Positions 35,800 through 44,384 of a DNA stretch of 64,000 nucleotides are shown here, piece after piece (position 1 is the stretch's first letter; every line of letters begins with the position of its first letter). Location: assembly GCF_014204755.1 (NCBI RefSeq), contig NZ_JACHLZ010000001.1, forward strand, positions 372,001 through 436,000, read 5' to 3'. Both the position numbers and the translations under genes were made by a program. The notes beneath the pieces were generated by a model that saw only the letters and a list, made by a program, of their open reading frames with translations, had not been told where the DNA came from and made no database searches. This DNA is from Brachybacterium aquaticum. Its GTDB lineage: Bacteria; Actinomycetota; Actinomycetes; Actinomycetales; Dermabacteraceae.

Positions 35800-36210
35800 T
35801 CAGATGGCGGCGACGCTCACCTGCTCCGGAGAGGGGCCGTCATCGACCAGCGGGAGGCGGCGCCACGCATCGTCAGCGAGGGGAGGGACGCGAGAAGGGT
35901 CGAGACCGAGGCCGGAGCTGGTTCGCTTCTCGCCATCGGGCTGGAGTCGTCGTGAACGGAGCACCTTTGCTCCGAAGCCCTGGTTCCGTATCGGTCGACA
36001 CTGACCGATGCGTTCGTACACTTCCTCAGTCTCGATGCGGACGCGGTTATAGTTCTCGTCGCCGAAGAGGGCCACGGTCCCTGCGAACGGCTCCCGGTGC
36101 CACAGCCCCGTGTTCGCGAGATACGCGTACTCAGACACTCCGTCGTCAGCGACGATGATGCCGCTCTCGTCGGGGTGGTGGTCGTGGAAGACGCGGTAGA
36201 AGTCGACCAT
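35800..36210 (-). CDS. hypothetical protein of the AICE cargo
   Basis: 136 residues, cytoplasmic (MVDFYRVFHDHHPDESGIIVADDGVSEYAYLANTG-like start, then EPFAGTVALFGDENYNRVRIETEEVYERIGQ). The first half looks folded; the second half is basic and Pro-rich. Starts two bases after the HD hydrolase gene, hence one operon. No family recognised; may be truncated, see the in-frame continuation at 35425-35733. Confidence 0.6.
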   Translation of the reverse strand: MVDFYRVFHDHHPDESGIIVADDGVSEYAYLANTGLWHREPFAGTVALFGDENYNRVRIETEEVYERIGQCRPIRNQGFGAKVLRSRRLQPDGEKRTSSGLGLDPSRVPPLADDAWRRLPLVDDGPSPEQVSVAAI

Positions 36211-36212
36211 CG

Positions 36213-36662
36213 TCAGGCGTCGCCGAGCAGCAGCGCCCAGGATTCTGCGTACTTCTCCGCGAGCCGGCTCCTGGTCGTCTCGTCGAGCAGCGCGGCGCGC
36301 TCCGGATCGGTGTTGTCGATGAGGTCTGCGGTCTTCACGACTCGAGCCACTGCATGGGTGCGGATGGCCGCGAAGTAGTCGGTCCGTGCGACGTCGGGCT
36401 TCTTCGTCAGCCGGTCCACTGCCTCGACGACGAGCTGAGGGAATCCCTGCTCGCGCAGATCCTCGAGGGTCACGTCGGTGTCTTCGACGACGTCGTGGAG
36501 CCAGGCTGCCGCGATGCATTCGGTCCGGAGGTCGGCCGGAGCGATGAGCGCTGCGCGCTCCGCGACGCGACGGGGATGGTCGATGTAGTCCAGGCCAGAC
36601 TTGTCGGTCTGCCCGGCATGGGCTCGGTGCGCGATGGCTTCGGCGTGTTCGATGGGGTCCAA
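36213..36662 (-). CDS. HD-domain phosphohydrolase, small alarmone hydrolase-like
   Basis: 149 residues, a stand-alone HD domain. HRAHAGQTDKSGLDYIDHPRRVAE, LHDVVEDT (His56-Asp57) and TADLIDNTDP match the RelA/SpoT hydrolase half and MESH1-type enzymes that remove pyrophosphate from (p)ppGpp. There is no synthetase domain. TTG start at 36662 is fixed by AGGAGGTT just upstream. First gene of a cargo operon in the AICE; a link to phage or plasmid stress signalling is possible but not shown. Confidence 0.8.
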   Translation of the reverse strand: MDPIEHAEAIAHRAHAGQTDKSGLDYIDHPRRVAERAALIAPADLRTECIAAAWLHDVVEDTDVTLEDLREQGFPQLVVEAVDRLTKKPDVARTDYFAAIRTHAVARVVKTADLIDNTDPERAALLDETTRSRLAEKYAESWALLLGDA

Positions 36663-36813
36663 GGGGAACCTCCTGAGGTTCTATGAGAGTTGACCGAGCA
36701 CATCGAGGGACGGAGCGAGCGGGTGTCGCATGGGGAATCTCCTCGTCGTTTCGGTCGGTGAAAACGTAGGTGGATGCGCACGAGAATGCAAGATGACCTG
36801 CGTATTCGTACTT
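36663..36813. other. AT-richer intergenic stretch between HD gene and integrase remnant
   Basis: 150 bases with ACGAA/TTTCG-type short repeats running into the integrase 3' end (36760-36860). It probably contains the promoter of the HD-hydrolase operon; no clear -35/-10 pair was picked. Confidence 0.35.
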
Positions 36814-37979
36814 TCATGTTTTCGCACTCTCGGTCTCTCGTAGTTTCGTATTTTCGGCTCCGAAGAGCGCGTCCATGCGCTTCGCGGACTCGTCCTGGAG
36901 GGCCGGGATCACGTGCGAGTAGGTGTTCATCGTGACTGCGATGGCGGAGTGCCCGAGCAGCTCCATGACCACGCGAGGGGGACGCCTTCCGCGAGCAGCA
37001 GTGAGGCGCAGGTGTGGCGGAGGTCGTGCAGCTTGACCCGGCGCAGCTTGGCCTTCTTCAGCAGTGCCTCAAAGGCGCGGTTCACATTGCGGGGCTAGAT
37101 CGCGGTGCCGGCCTGGGAGGTGAACGCGAGCGTCGCGTGGTCAATGGGCAGCCCGAGCGAAGCAAGCTTCTCTCGCTCGGAGGTGCGGTGCCGGATGAGT
37201 GCGTCGATGCAGAATCCGGGGAGCACGACACGACGCCGGGAGGTGTCCGTCTTGGGACTCTTCAGCCGCAGCTCGCCCCGCGACCGCTGGAGAGACTGCA
37301 CGACGTTGAGGTAGCCGTTGTCGAGGTCGATGTCTCCCCAGCGCAGTCCCAGCGCCTCGCCGCGACGAAGGCCGAGACCCACGTACAGCGTCCACAGCGC
37401 CTCCCAGGACGTTCCCTGCGCGGTCTTGAGGAGGGTGCGGGCTTCGTCGGGGGTCAGCGGCTCGACGTTCTGCTTCGGAGGTGTGGGCACCACGACGAGC
37501 TTCGCGACATTTCGGGGCACCAGATCCTCGCGCATCGCGTGCTGGAGCGCCGACCGCAGGATGGCGTGCATCTGCTTGACGGTGGCGGGGCTCTTTCCTT
37601 CGCGAGCTTTGATCGCGAGGAATGCGCGGACATCCGCCGCCGTGAGCTGGCCGAGCCGCTTCGCCCCCAGCACGGGGACCAGGTGATTGCGGATGTACCC
37701 CTCGTAGGTCTGGTAGGTCGCAGGGCTCAGCCGCGCCTCTTGGACGTCGCGCATCCAGGTCTCGAGGAACGCCTTGACGGTAAGTCGGCCTGGAGTGGCG
37801 GCGATGCCGGCTCGAGACTTCTCCTGAAGCGCGGCGAGCTTGTCGTAGGCCTCCTTCCGAGTCTTTCCGTAGACGGCCTTGCGCTTGCGCGTGCCCTCCG
37901 GGGTGAGGACATAGGCAGCACCCGTCCACCGACCATCCTGGCGACGGTAGACGCTGCCCTCCCCTTTCGAGCGGCTCAT
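36814..37979 (-). pseudogene. int: tyrosine integrase of the AICE, inactivated
   Basis: Reading from ATG 37979: N-terminal arm-binding region, core-binding SAM-like domain (~65-150), catalytic Arg205 in GLRRGEAL. At 37095-37097 an in-frame TAG replaces an expected Glu/Gln codon (AI*PRNVNRAFE). The frame then continues with HDLRHT, but a single-base loss in the G5 run at 36977-36981 throws it off; in the shifted frame MELLGHSAIAVTMNTYSHV carries the catalytic Tyr, ending at TGA 36814. Intact it would be about 388 residues. Two lesions argue against a sequencing slip. The tail fragment also lacks its own start. Confidence 0.92.
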
Positions 37980-38161
37980 GCCACGACGGGGGCCGGCTCG
38001 AGGTTCTCGACGTACGCGAGAAGATCAGCGGCCTTGATCAGTCGGGAGCGGCCGAGCTTGACGCTGGGCAGCTCACCGCAGCGCATCAGGTCGTACACCC
38101 GGGTCTTCGAGACGCTGAGCCGATCAGCGACCTCCTCAGCGGTGAAGCAGAGCTTGTCCAT
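37976..38161 (-). CDS. xis: excisionase / AlpA-like helix-turn-helix protein
   Basis: 61 residues: CFTAEEVADRLSVSKTRVYDLM is a MerR/AlpA-type winged helix of DNA-binding domain HTH_17, followed by GELPSVKLGRSRLIKAADLLAYVENL. Typical Xis directly before the integrase, overlapping it by four bases. Would bias recombination to excision, but the integrase partner is broken. Confidence 0.9.
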   Translation of the reverse strand: MDKLCFTAEEVADRLSVSKTRVYDLMRCGELPSVKLGRSRLIKAADLLAYVENLEPAPVVA

Positions 38162-39611
38162 GGTTCTTTCCTTTCTCGTGGGGTTGGCGTGCAGTGCGTC
38201 GGGCGTCCTTCCACTCGCGTGCTGCATCAGCGGCGGAGCGGGCGAGTTCGGCGTCACCGGGGGTGAGCCAGCCCTGTCCGACGAAGCGGAACTCGTTGAG
38301 CACGACGATGTGCTCGGCGACGTCGAGGGGCTCGTCTGCCGACGAAGGATCCTCGTGCGTCTCGAGCTGCTCGCGGTCGCGGTGGTACTTGCGCCGTGCA
38401 TCGCGGAGCGTGCCGAGGGTGGTCGAGAACCGCCGGGACTTGCTGGCGAAGTGTCCGCGGAAGCCGAGGGCGTCGGCCCACTTGCCGAGAAGCGCGTACG
38501 GACTGGAGAACCCCTCGTGCAGTAGCGCGCGACCGCACAGCTCGAGGCAGGTCTCTCGGAGCTGCTTCAGGTGGCGATTCGGAGTGCCGTCGACAGCGAC
38601 ATCACCGGCTGCCTTCGTCGCGTACTTGGCGAGGTAGGCCGACACCATCTCGGGGGAGACGTCGCCGTCATCCTCGGAGTGGCGTTGGACGGGCCGAGCG
38701 TCGACCTGGCGACCGAAGCGGAGCACGCGGGCGGAGTCGTAGGCGTCGACCGGGGCAGCATCGATCTCGATGTCGCGGGCGGCCTCGAGACACCGCTCGG
38801 CGAGCCACGATGCAGGCACGTCGACAGCCGGGGAGGGGTAGGGGTCGTCGTCCGACGGGGCACCGTCGAGGCGCACGAGCGCGTGCAGGTGAATCGCGCC
38901 GCGCTTCTGATACTCGCCGACCTTGGCGAACTGCACGCGGAGGAGGTCCCGCGAGGCCTTCTCGCTCATGCCGAGGTGTGCGGCGACAAGGCGGCGCAGG
39001 CGGATCGTGAACCTCCTCCACAGTTCGGGGCAGTGCCACTGCCAGATCGCCTGGCCCTCGTAGTCGTAGCAGTCCGGGCACAGCGCCTGACCGACCCGAG
39101 AATCGTCGGCGTCGTGGTGCTCAGTGCATCGACGAGGGCGACCGTGCTCGCACAGTCCCGGCGCCGCGTTCACGGTGCACGGCCGAGGCTGGGCACCGGG
39201 ACGAGTCGAGGAGTGCACGGTGCCGAACGAGGGAGCGGTCAGCGTGAGGAACACCAGCGGGTGCGTGGAGACGCTCTCCGGGACCCCCTTGTCCCCACCG
39301 GAGACCCCTGCGGAGAGGAGGTGCCACATGTCGCCCTGGTACTCATGGGAGCACGAGGGGCAGCGCGAGGCACGGCGATTGCCGCAGCGGACGTAGAGGA
39401 CGCTGTCGGGCAGGTTACGACTGTCGAAGGTGCTCAGGTGCTGCCCGGACCTGCGATCAAAGGTGCGTGCCTGTCCGAAGAGGCGGACGGGGCGGGAGCA
39501 GAATCCCGTCGAGGCGACCTGCTTGGACCAGTCCTCGAAGCCGTCGGAGAGCATTGGCGTGAGCGCGGTGGGCTCGTCCACGTCGAGGGAGTAGAGATCG
39601 CCTGCGCTCAC
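38136..39611 (-). CDS. RepSA-like rolling-circle replication initiator
   Basis: 491 residues. Cys-rich N-terminal part (CGNRRASRCPSCSHEYQGD, CPDCYDYEG), then the HUH metal motif in RGAIHLHALVRLDG and the Tyr region in VSAYLAKYATKAAGD, as in pSAM2 RepSA. It nicks the element's double-strand origin so the excised circle can replicate. GTG start overlaps the end of the translocase gene; its own end overlaps xis by 26 bases. Appears intact. Confidence 0.9.
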   Translation of the reverse strand: MSAGDLYSLDVDEPTALTPMLSDGFEDWSKQVASTGFCSRPVRLFGQARTFDRRSGQHLSTFDSRNLPDSVLYVRCGNRRASRCPSCSHEYQGDMWHLLSAGVSGGDKGVPESVSTHPLVFLTLTAPSFGTVHSSTRPGAQPRPCTVNAAPGLCEHGRPRRCTEHHDADDSRVGQALCPDCYDYEGQAIWQWHCPELWRRFTIRLRRLVAAHLGMSEKASRDLLRVQFAKVGEYQKRGAIHLHALVRLDGAPSDDDPYPSPAVDVPASWLAERCLEAARDIEIDAAPVDAYDSARVLRFGRQVDARPVQRHSEDDGDVSPEMVSAYLAKYATKAAGDVAVDGTPNRHLKQLRETCLELCGRALLHEGFSSPYALLGKWADALGFRGHFASKSRRFSTTLGTLRDARRKYHRDREQLETHEDPSSADEPLDVAEHIVVLNEFRFVGQGWLTPGDAELARSAADAAREWKDARRTARQPHEKGKNHGQALLHR

Positions 39612-41047
39612 GATGCCGTTCCTTCCGTGTCGGGCTTGGTCCGGGTGCGTGCCCGAGAGCTGCGCGGCTTCTCCGTCGGCTCCGGGATCACCACGGGGAT
39701 CGTCGACGGGGCGGGGAACCGCTCGGCCGCAGCCCGGATCAGGTCGTCATCGACGAAGGCAGCGCGCACGCGGACCGGTTCGGAGCCGTCCTCGGGAACC
39801 ACGTAACCGATGCCCGGTGAAGCGACCGGGATCTTGTGGCAGAGGGCTCCCGAGGCGATAGCGCCGTCACCGAGGACCATGGAGGTCTCCTCACGGTCCC
39901 GCAGCCGAAGCCCGACCATCTGGGTGAACAGGCCGCGGTTCGGGATCGTCTCCTTCCGGGGGTCCTGGAGGCAGGCAACCACGGTGAAGCCGACGGCACG
40001 GCCCTGGGAGCAGAGCAGTGACATCGCGGTGCGGGCGCGGTTCTTGAGATCGCGATCCTCGATGTACGACGTGAGCGCGGCGACCTCGTCGATCAGGACG
40101 ACGATCAGTGGCTCATCGGCACTCGCGGTGTGCTGGCGGGTGTTCCCAGCCATTCGTTCGAGGCGAGCGCTCATCGCCTTGACGGCGTCCTCGAGGACCA
40201 CCACGGCTTCCGCGGGAGTGACGGCGTAGCGGGTGAACAGGTCTTTGCCCATGCCCAGCTCCACGCCGCCCTTGAGGTCGATCCCGTGCACCTGCGCTTC
40301 ACCGCGTGCGATGGCGGGAGCGAGACCGATGGTGACGCCCCAGACGAGCGATGCCTTGCCGGAGCCGGAGGAGCCGGCGACGAGGGTGTGAGTGCCCGCG
40401 ATGCGGAGCCACCAGTCATCGTCCGTCGTGTCGATCCCCATCCACACCGAGCGGCCGTCCCACGGCTCTCCTGCGTCGGGGAGCCCACGGATCACGGTAT
40501 CGGCGAGGGCATCGCCGAAGCTGAAGGTGAGGGTGGGGGAGAGGTCTCCGGTCACGCGGAGGTGCGTTGCGCCGACGGTGGTTCGCAGTCGATCGGCGAC
40601 GCTCTGAAAGTCCTCGACGGTCTGTCCGGTGAGGAGTGAGGGAGCGAGAACGAGTTCGTTGCGATCCCAGTGCTTGCTGGCGATCGAGGGAACCCGTGTG
40701 TGCTTCTCTCCCGCACGATCGATGACGACCGTGGAGAGCCCGCACTCTTCCATCAGCAGCGGCCAGGTCTCGAGCAGATCCAGCCAGAGCTCCCGGCGCG
40801 CGAGCGGGCGGGAGATGGCCCGAAAGTAGGTGTCGGGGTAGAAGCGTGCCCAGAGTGCGAAGTACAGCGCGATGGCTCCGACGATGGCGAAGGGCTTCCA
40901 GCTACCCAGGAGGTCGGCCGAAAGCCAGGTGAACATCGCGACGACGAACCAGAACCGGTGGAACCAGCGCACGTGACCCCACAGGGCCGAAGTGATCCAC
41001 CGCAGCTCGGCGAGGCCGAAGCGGAAGGCGAGGGAGGCGGTGTGCAT
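39608..41047 (-). CDS. FtsK/SpoIIIE-type DNA translocase (TraSA-like)
   Basis: 479 residues. Two N-terminal membrane helices (FHRFWFVVAMFTWLSADLLG, FAIVGAIALYFALWARFY), then the motor: Walker A GSSGSGKAS (Ala replaces the usual first Ser/Thr, as Gly does in many actinobacterial relatives), Walker B IVVLIDEVAAL, and GRAVGFTVVACLQDPRK. Moves double-stranded DNA between mycelia or cells in AICEs. The C-terminal tail is basic. Start ATG 41047; coupled to rep by GTGA overlap. Confidence 0.92.
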   Translation of the reverse strand: MHTASLAFRFGLAELRWITSALWGHVRWFHRFWFVVAMFTWLSADLLGSWKPFAIVGAIALYFALWARFYPDTYFRAISRPLARRELWLDLLETWPLLMEECGLSTVVIDRAGEKHTRVPSIASKHWDRNELVLAPSLLTGQTVEDFQSVADRLRTTVGATHLRVTGDLSPTLTFSFGDALADTVIRGLPDAGEPWDGRSVWMGIDTTDDDWWLRIAGTHTLVAGSSGSGKASLVWGVTIGLAPAIARGEAQVHGIDLKGGVELGMGKDLFTRYAVTPAEAVVVLEDAVKAMSARLERMAGNTRQHTASADEPLIVVLIDEVAALTSYIEDRDLKNRARTAMSLLCSQGRAVGFTVVACLQDPRKETIPNRGLFTQMVGLRLRDREETSMVLGDGAIASGALCHKIPVASPGIGYVVPEDGSEPVRVRAAFVDDDLIRAAAERFPAPSTIPVVIPEPTEKPRSSRARTRTKPDTEGTAS

Positions 41048-41050
41048 TGC

Positions 41051-41158
41051 TCACGCACCTCCGAACGCCAGCTGCCAGCCGAGCGGGATGACCTGCCAGA
41101 GCAGGATCCCGAACGCTGCGACGTTGAGCAGGCGCATCGCCTTCCGCTCCATGATCAC
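41051..41158 (-). CDS. very small membrane protein of the AICE
   Basis: 35 residues from GTG 41158 (or 33 from ATG 41152). One membrane helix (LLNVAAFGILLWQVIPLGWQ) with basic residues in front (MERKAMR). It begins in the stop codon of the gene before and ends three bases before the translocase start, so it is plainly part of the transfer operon. Possible spread (Spd) protein; no family can be claimed. Confidence 0.65.
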   Translation of the reverse strand: MIMERKAMRLLNVAAFGILLWQVIPLGWQLAFGGA

Positions 41159-41574
41159 GCCGCCTCGGTGCTCGAGGTGCGGGCGGAAGCCTTGGCCTCG
41201 GCGAAGCCCGTGGCCCTCAGCGAGTACGCGATCTTCGGGAAGTTCCCGTTGGTGTCGACGTACGGCGTGAGGGTGAGCCCCTCAAAGGCCACGGCGCGGA
41301 AGGGGCCGGTGGTCGGGCCCTTGGGCGGCACCGGCTGGTGGTCGGAGGAGACCTTCACGGTCACCTCGGCCTGTCCCTTCCGGCTCTCCGGGTCGGGATC
41401 GAGCACACGGACCTGCCAGACACGCTGTCCCGAGATCTTGTCTCGCAACTGGGGGTCGACCTCGCCAGCCCTCTTCCTGTCGAAGTCATCGGCGGCGATG
41501 ACCTCACCGATCATGTACGCACCCTGGGGGAACACGTCCTCCATCTGGACGGGGAACCGGGTCTGGACTGCCAT
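41155..41574 (-). CDS. conserved AICE protein of unknown function
   Basis: 139 residues, first gene of the leftward transfer/replication operon. Beta-rich soluble protein (QGAYMIGEVIAADDFDRKR, RVWQVRVLDPDPESRKGQAEVTVKV, VAFEGLTLTPYVDT). Proteins of this kind are regularly found just before TraSA genes in integrative elements. Could bind single-stranded DNA, but no motif proves it. Confidence 0.7.
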   Translation of the reverse strand: MAVQTRFPVQMEDVFPQGAYMIGEVIAADDFDRKRAGEVDPQLRDKISGQRVWQVRVLDPDPESRKGQAEVTVKVSSDHQPVPPKGPTTGPFRAVAFEGLTLTPYVDTNGNFPKIAYSLRATGFAEAKASARTSSTEAA

Positions 41575-41581
41575 GTTTACG

Positions 41582-41696
41582 CCTAGTGGTTGAGATACAC
41601 GAGCTCCTATCCCTAGTGGTAGGCCTCGGGTTGAGCGTTGCATGGGTGGCGCGGCATGTCAACTAGGGATAGGCTTCAGAGCCCAACTACAACTAG
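41582..41696. promoter_or_regulatory. divergent promoter with KorSA-type operators
   Basis: Perfect 12-bp inverted repeat: CCTATCCCTAGT (41606-41617) and ACTAGGGATAGG (41662-41673), plus related CCTAGTGGTTG near 41582 and CAACTACAACTAGG near 41683. Placed between the transfer operon and the GntR gene, fitting repression of both by that regulator. Confidence 0.75.
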
Positions 41697-41706
41697 GTGA
41701 GGTCCC

Positions 41707-42486
41707 ATGGTTGCCAGGTATGTGCAGATCGCCGACGAACTGCGCGCTCGGATCGACGGCGGGGAGTACGCCGAGCAGTCGTCGCTGCCCAAGCAGGCTG
41801 ACCTCGCACGTGACTTCGATGTCAACGTGAATACCGTTGCCGCCGCGTTGAAGCTTCTTGAGCGAGAGGGCAGAGTCCAATCGCGACGCAGCCGCGGAAC
41901 GGTCGTCCTTCCGAGGATTCCCCTCCAGAAGGTCGGATCTGCGACGTACCACCCGAGCAAGTGGACGTCCCCGCGCCCTCGAACGGGGAGTGGGGAGGCC
42001 GGGCCTTCATCGGCTTCGGATTCCTCTGAGCTGACAACGGTGGGGGTTGCTCCCGCGGACGAAGAGATGGCAGAGCGGCTGAACGTCGTGCCGGGCGATG
42101 ACCTCGTCTGCCGCACGAGCGTGGTCCGCGACGCCGACGGAACCGTCTCCCAGATCGTCAGGAAGTACTACGCATACGCGGTTGCGAAGGGGACCCTGCT
42201 CATGAGCGAGGAGTCTGGTCCGGCGAACAGGTGGAGAGAGTTCCAGATCCTCACTGATGTCGGGCTGGAGCCCGCGACTGTCGACGAGCGGTTGCATGCG
42301 CGACTCCCGGATGCGGGCGAGCTCGGCGCGCTCGGGGTCTCTGTCGGAGAGCCGGTCGTCGAAACCAGGCGGAGGGTCTACGCGGCCTCGTCCACGCCTG
42401 TCGAGTACTCGACAGGTCTGTATAGAGCGAGCAGATTCCAGTGGAACTACACGTTCGATCTCTCTGCGGGGGATGACCAGGAATGA
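41707..42486 (+). CDS. GntR-family regulator (HutC/KorSA-like)
   Basis: 259 residues. Winged helix (YVQIADELRARIDGGEYAEQSSLPKQADLARDFDVNVNTVAAALKLLEREG) and a UTRA-type C-terminal domain (PADEEMAERLNVVPGDDLVCRTSVV...). KorSA relatives silence transfer and replication genes of AICEs. The operator repeats lie directly upstream. Middle linker with SPRPRTGSGEAGPSSASDSS is longer than usual. Next gene overlaps by four bases. Confidence 0.9.
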   Translation: MVARYVQIADELRARIDGGEYAEQSSLPKQADLARDFDVNVNTVAAALKLLEREGRVQSRRSRGTVVLPRIPLQKVGSATYHPSKWTSPRPRTGSGEAGPSSASDSSELTTVGVAPADEEMAERLNVVPGDDLVCRTSVVRDADGTVSQIVRKYYAYAVAKGTLLMSEESGPANRWREFQILTDVGLEPATVDERLHARLPDAGELGALGVSVGEPVVETRRRVYAASSTPVEYSTGLYRASRFQWNYTFDLSAGDDQE

Positions 42487-42737
42487 TCAGAAGCATCGGT
42501 GAGCACCGGCGACGACAGGAGAACTCGAGGGGCGACGTGAGGGCGACTCCCGGAGAGCCGATCGGCATCTTCTGTGCCGTCACGACCCGAGACGGCCACG
42601 CGCTCGAACGAGATGGGGAATGCGTGTACGCCATGAACGACGTGCCGGGCGGCGATACGAGCACGGTCGTCATCGAAGTCATGTTCGCGGACGGAACGTG
42701 GTTGCTGTGCGATGCAGACGAGCTCGTTACGAAGTAG
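42483..42737 (+). CDS. hypothetical protein of the AICE
   Basis: 84 residues, no hydrophobic segments. Beta-strand-like pieces GIFCAVTTRDGHALERDGE and TVVIEVMFADGTWLLCDADEL. Starts within the GntR stop codon (ATGA), so probably co-regulated with it. No family recognised. Confidence 0.6.
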   Translation: MIRSIGEHRRRQENSRGDVRATPGEPIGIFCAVTTRDGHALERDGECVYAMNDVPGGDTSTVVIEVMFADGTWLLCDADELVTK

Positions 42738-42758
42738 AAGCCCTGGCAGCATGGTGTC

Positions 42759-44351
42759 ATGCGTTACACATGGTGGCTGACCCGGCCGAAGCGATCACTT
42801 GCACCTGTTCCGCTGGTCCTCGCCGCCATGACAAAAGGCGCAGGAGGGATGAACTGGGGCGCGGGTCGGAGGGAGACCGGCCTGGCCGTAGAAGCCATGC
42901 TCGAGAGCGCTGGTCTGAAGCGAACCGGTGATCGTCGTGATCAGGGGGCCGGCGGAGCACGAACGTACCGCGCTTGGCTGAAGTCCCTGGGGCTGATCTT
43001 CATGCGCGACGACACCATGCATCTGACTTGGGCCGGGCAGGGGCTGGTGGAGGGTGAGGCGCCCCTGCCGATCCTCACCAAGCAGGTGCTGAACTATCAG
43101 TTCCCGTCGGCATTCACTGCGAAGGGCGCATCGGCGGTGAGTGGAAACTTCAAGGTTCGTCCGTTCATTTTTTTGCTTCAGCTGCTTAGGGATCCACGAC
43201 TCGGAGGTCGACTCGTCGAAAAGGATGAAGTTGCCAAACTAGCAGTCTGCTATGGCACGTCAAATTCTCCATCTGTGGTGGATGATGTTGTGGAGCGCAT
43301 CCTTTCGTATCGCCGCACCGGCATTGAGTCCCTAGACCCTGATTTTCTAGATAAGTTCCGTTCCACGCGTAGCAAGGAAGCCACGCTTGAGCAGCTCTTC
43401 GGAAATCTAGGGGACATCGCTAATACTGCCGGGAACTGGCTCGGGTACACACAGCTCATCTCTCGCATTGACGGGGAGTGGGAGATCGTCTCGGGGGCCG
43501 AGGAGGAAGTCGATCACCTCATCGAGCAGGCGTTGGCCACTCCCTTGATCAAAGACTGGGACAACGAGGAGAAGTTCCAGCGAAGGTACGGGCTGAAGCC
43601 AGGCCAGGCCAAGGACACTCGGAGCTTGACTGATGCACAGTCGGTCACCGCGACGTCGCTGGAGCAGCGGAGCATCGAAATCGCCTTCCAGGCGCTGGCA
43701 GCGACACGGCTCATCGATGCGATCAGCCAGGATGTCGTCAACGAGATCTCAGAAGGCACCGGCGCACCTGTAGCGCGAGTTGATTGGGTCCTCGCGCAGA
43801 AGTATCCCAGTGGTGCAGTGGATGGCTTCATGAACTCGTACGCGCAGATGGCGTTCGAATCGCGCGAGAAAGCTACGGATTTCGAGAAAGCTACGACGTC
43901 AATCTTCAGGGATGTCTTCGGGTTCGAGGCTAGGCATATTGGGGCCTACAGCGAAAGGCCTGACGTTGTGATCAGTTCGCATGAAGCTGGCTACGGAGCG
44001 ATACTGGACTCGAAGGCGTACAAGAAGGGCTACTCTCTGGGTGTGTCTCAGCGTAATAGGATGCGTGACTACATCTCGAATTTCGAAGAGTATGCGCTTG
44101 ACTCGAATCCGCTCGCATTCTTTGCCTACGTTGTTTCTGAGTACAAATCCAACGTCGAGTCGCAACTGCGTGACGTTGCCGAGGAGAACGGCGTGAATGG
44201 CGCCGCTATCACCGCTCGAGATATCATCAGAATGGTGCGGAGGCACCGAGATAGGCCATATAGCCACGAAGAGATCAGGGCGATCTTCAGCGGCAACCGG
44301 CCGGTCGTCCTCTCTGACCTCCAGGACCTCTCGGAGGGCGCGTTCCGGTAG
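42759..44351 (+). CDS. AlwI-like type II restriction endonuclease
   Basis: 530 residues. Domain order and blocks (LTKQVLNYQFPSAF, RPFIFLLQLLRD, VCYGTSNSPSVVDDVVERILSYR) parallel the AlwI/N.BstNBI family. The PD-(D/E)xK site is Pro401-Asp402 and Asp417-Ser-Lys419 (RPDVV ... AILDSKAY). Lower GC than the host in the centre. It converges on a C5 methyltransferase gene and is followed by a Vsr gene, forming one modification module. Recognition sequence cannot be read. Confidence 0.85.
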   Translation: MRYTWWLTRPKRSLAPVPLVLAAMTKGAGGMNWGAGRRETGLAVEAMLESAGLKRTGDRRDQGAGGARTYRAWLKSLGLIFMRDDTMHLTWAGQGLVEGEAPLPILTKQVLNYQFPSAFTAKGASAVSGNFKVRPFIFLLQLLRDPRLGGRLVEKDEVAKLAVCYGTSNSPSVVDDVVERILSYRRTGIESLDPDFLDKFRSTRSKEATLEQLFGNLGDIANTAGNWLGYTQLISRIDGEWEIVSGAEEEVDHLIEQALATPLIKDWDNEEKFQRRYGLKPGQAKDTRSLTDAQSVTATSLEQRSIEIAFQALAATRLIDAISQDVVNEISEGTGAPVARVDWVLAQKYPSGAVDGFMNSYAQMAFESREKATDFEKATTSIFRDVFGFEARHIGAYSERPDVVISSHEAGYGAILDSKAYKKGYSLGVSQRNRMRDYISNFEEYALDSNPLAFFAYVVSEYKSNVESQLRDVAEENGVNGAAITARDIIRMVRRHRDRPYSHEEIRAIFSGNRPVVLSDLQDLSEGAFR

Positions 44352-44377
44352 GAAGCGCCCTGTCCACGGCGCTTCCT
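44350..44377. terminator. bidirectional terminator between restriction and methylase genes
   Basis: Perfect inverted repeat AGGAAGCGCC / GGCGCTTCCT with an eight-base loop, followed by TT. Overlaps the last base pair of the endonuclease stop codon region and ends eight bases before the methyltransferase stop. Confidence 0.8.
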
Positions 44378-44384
44378 TTGCAGC

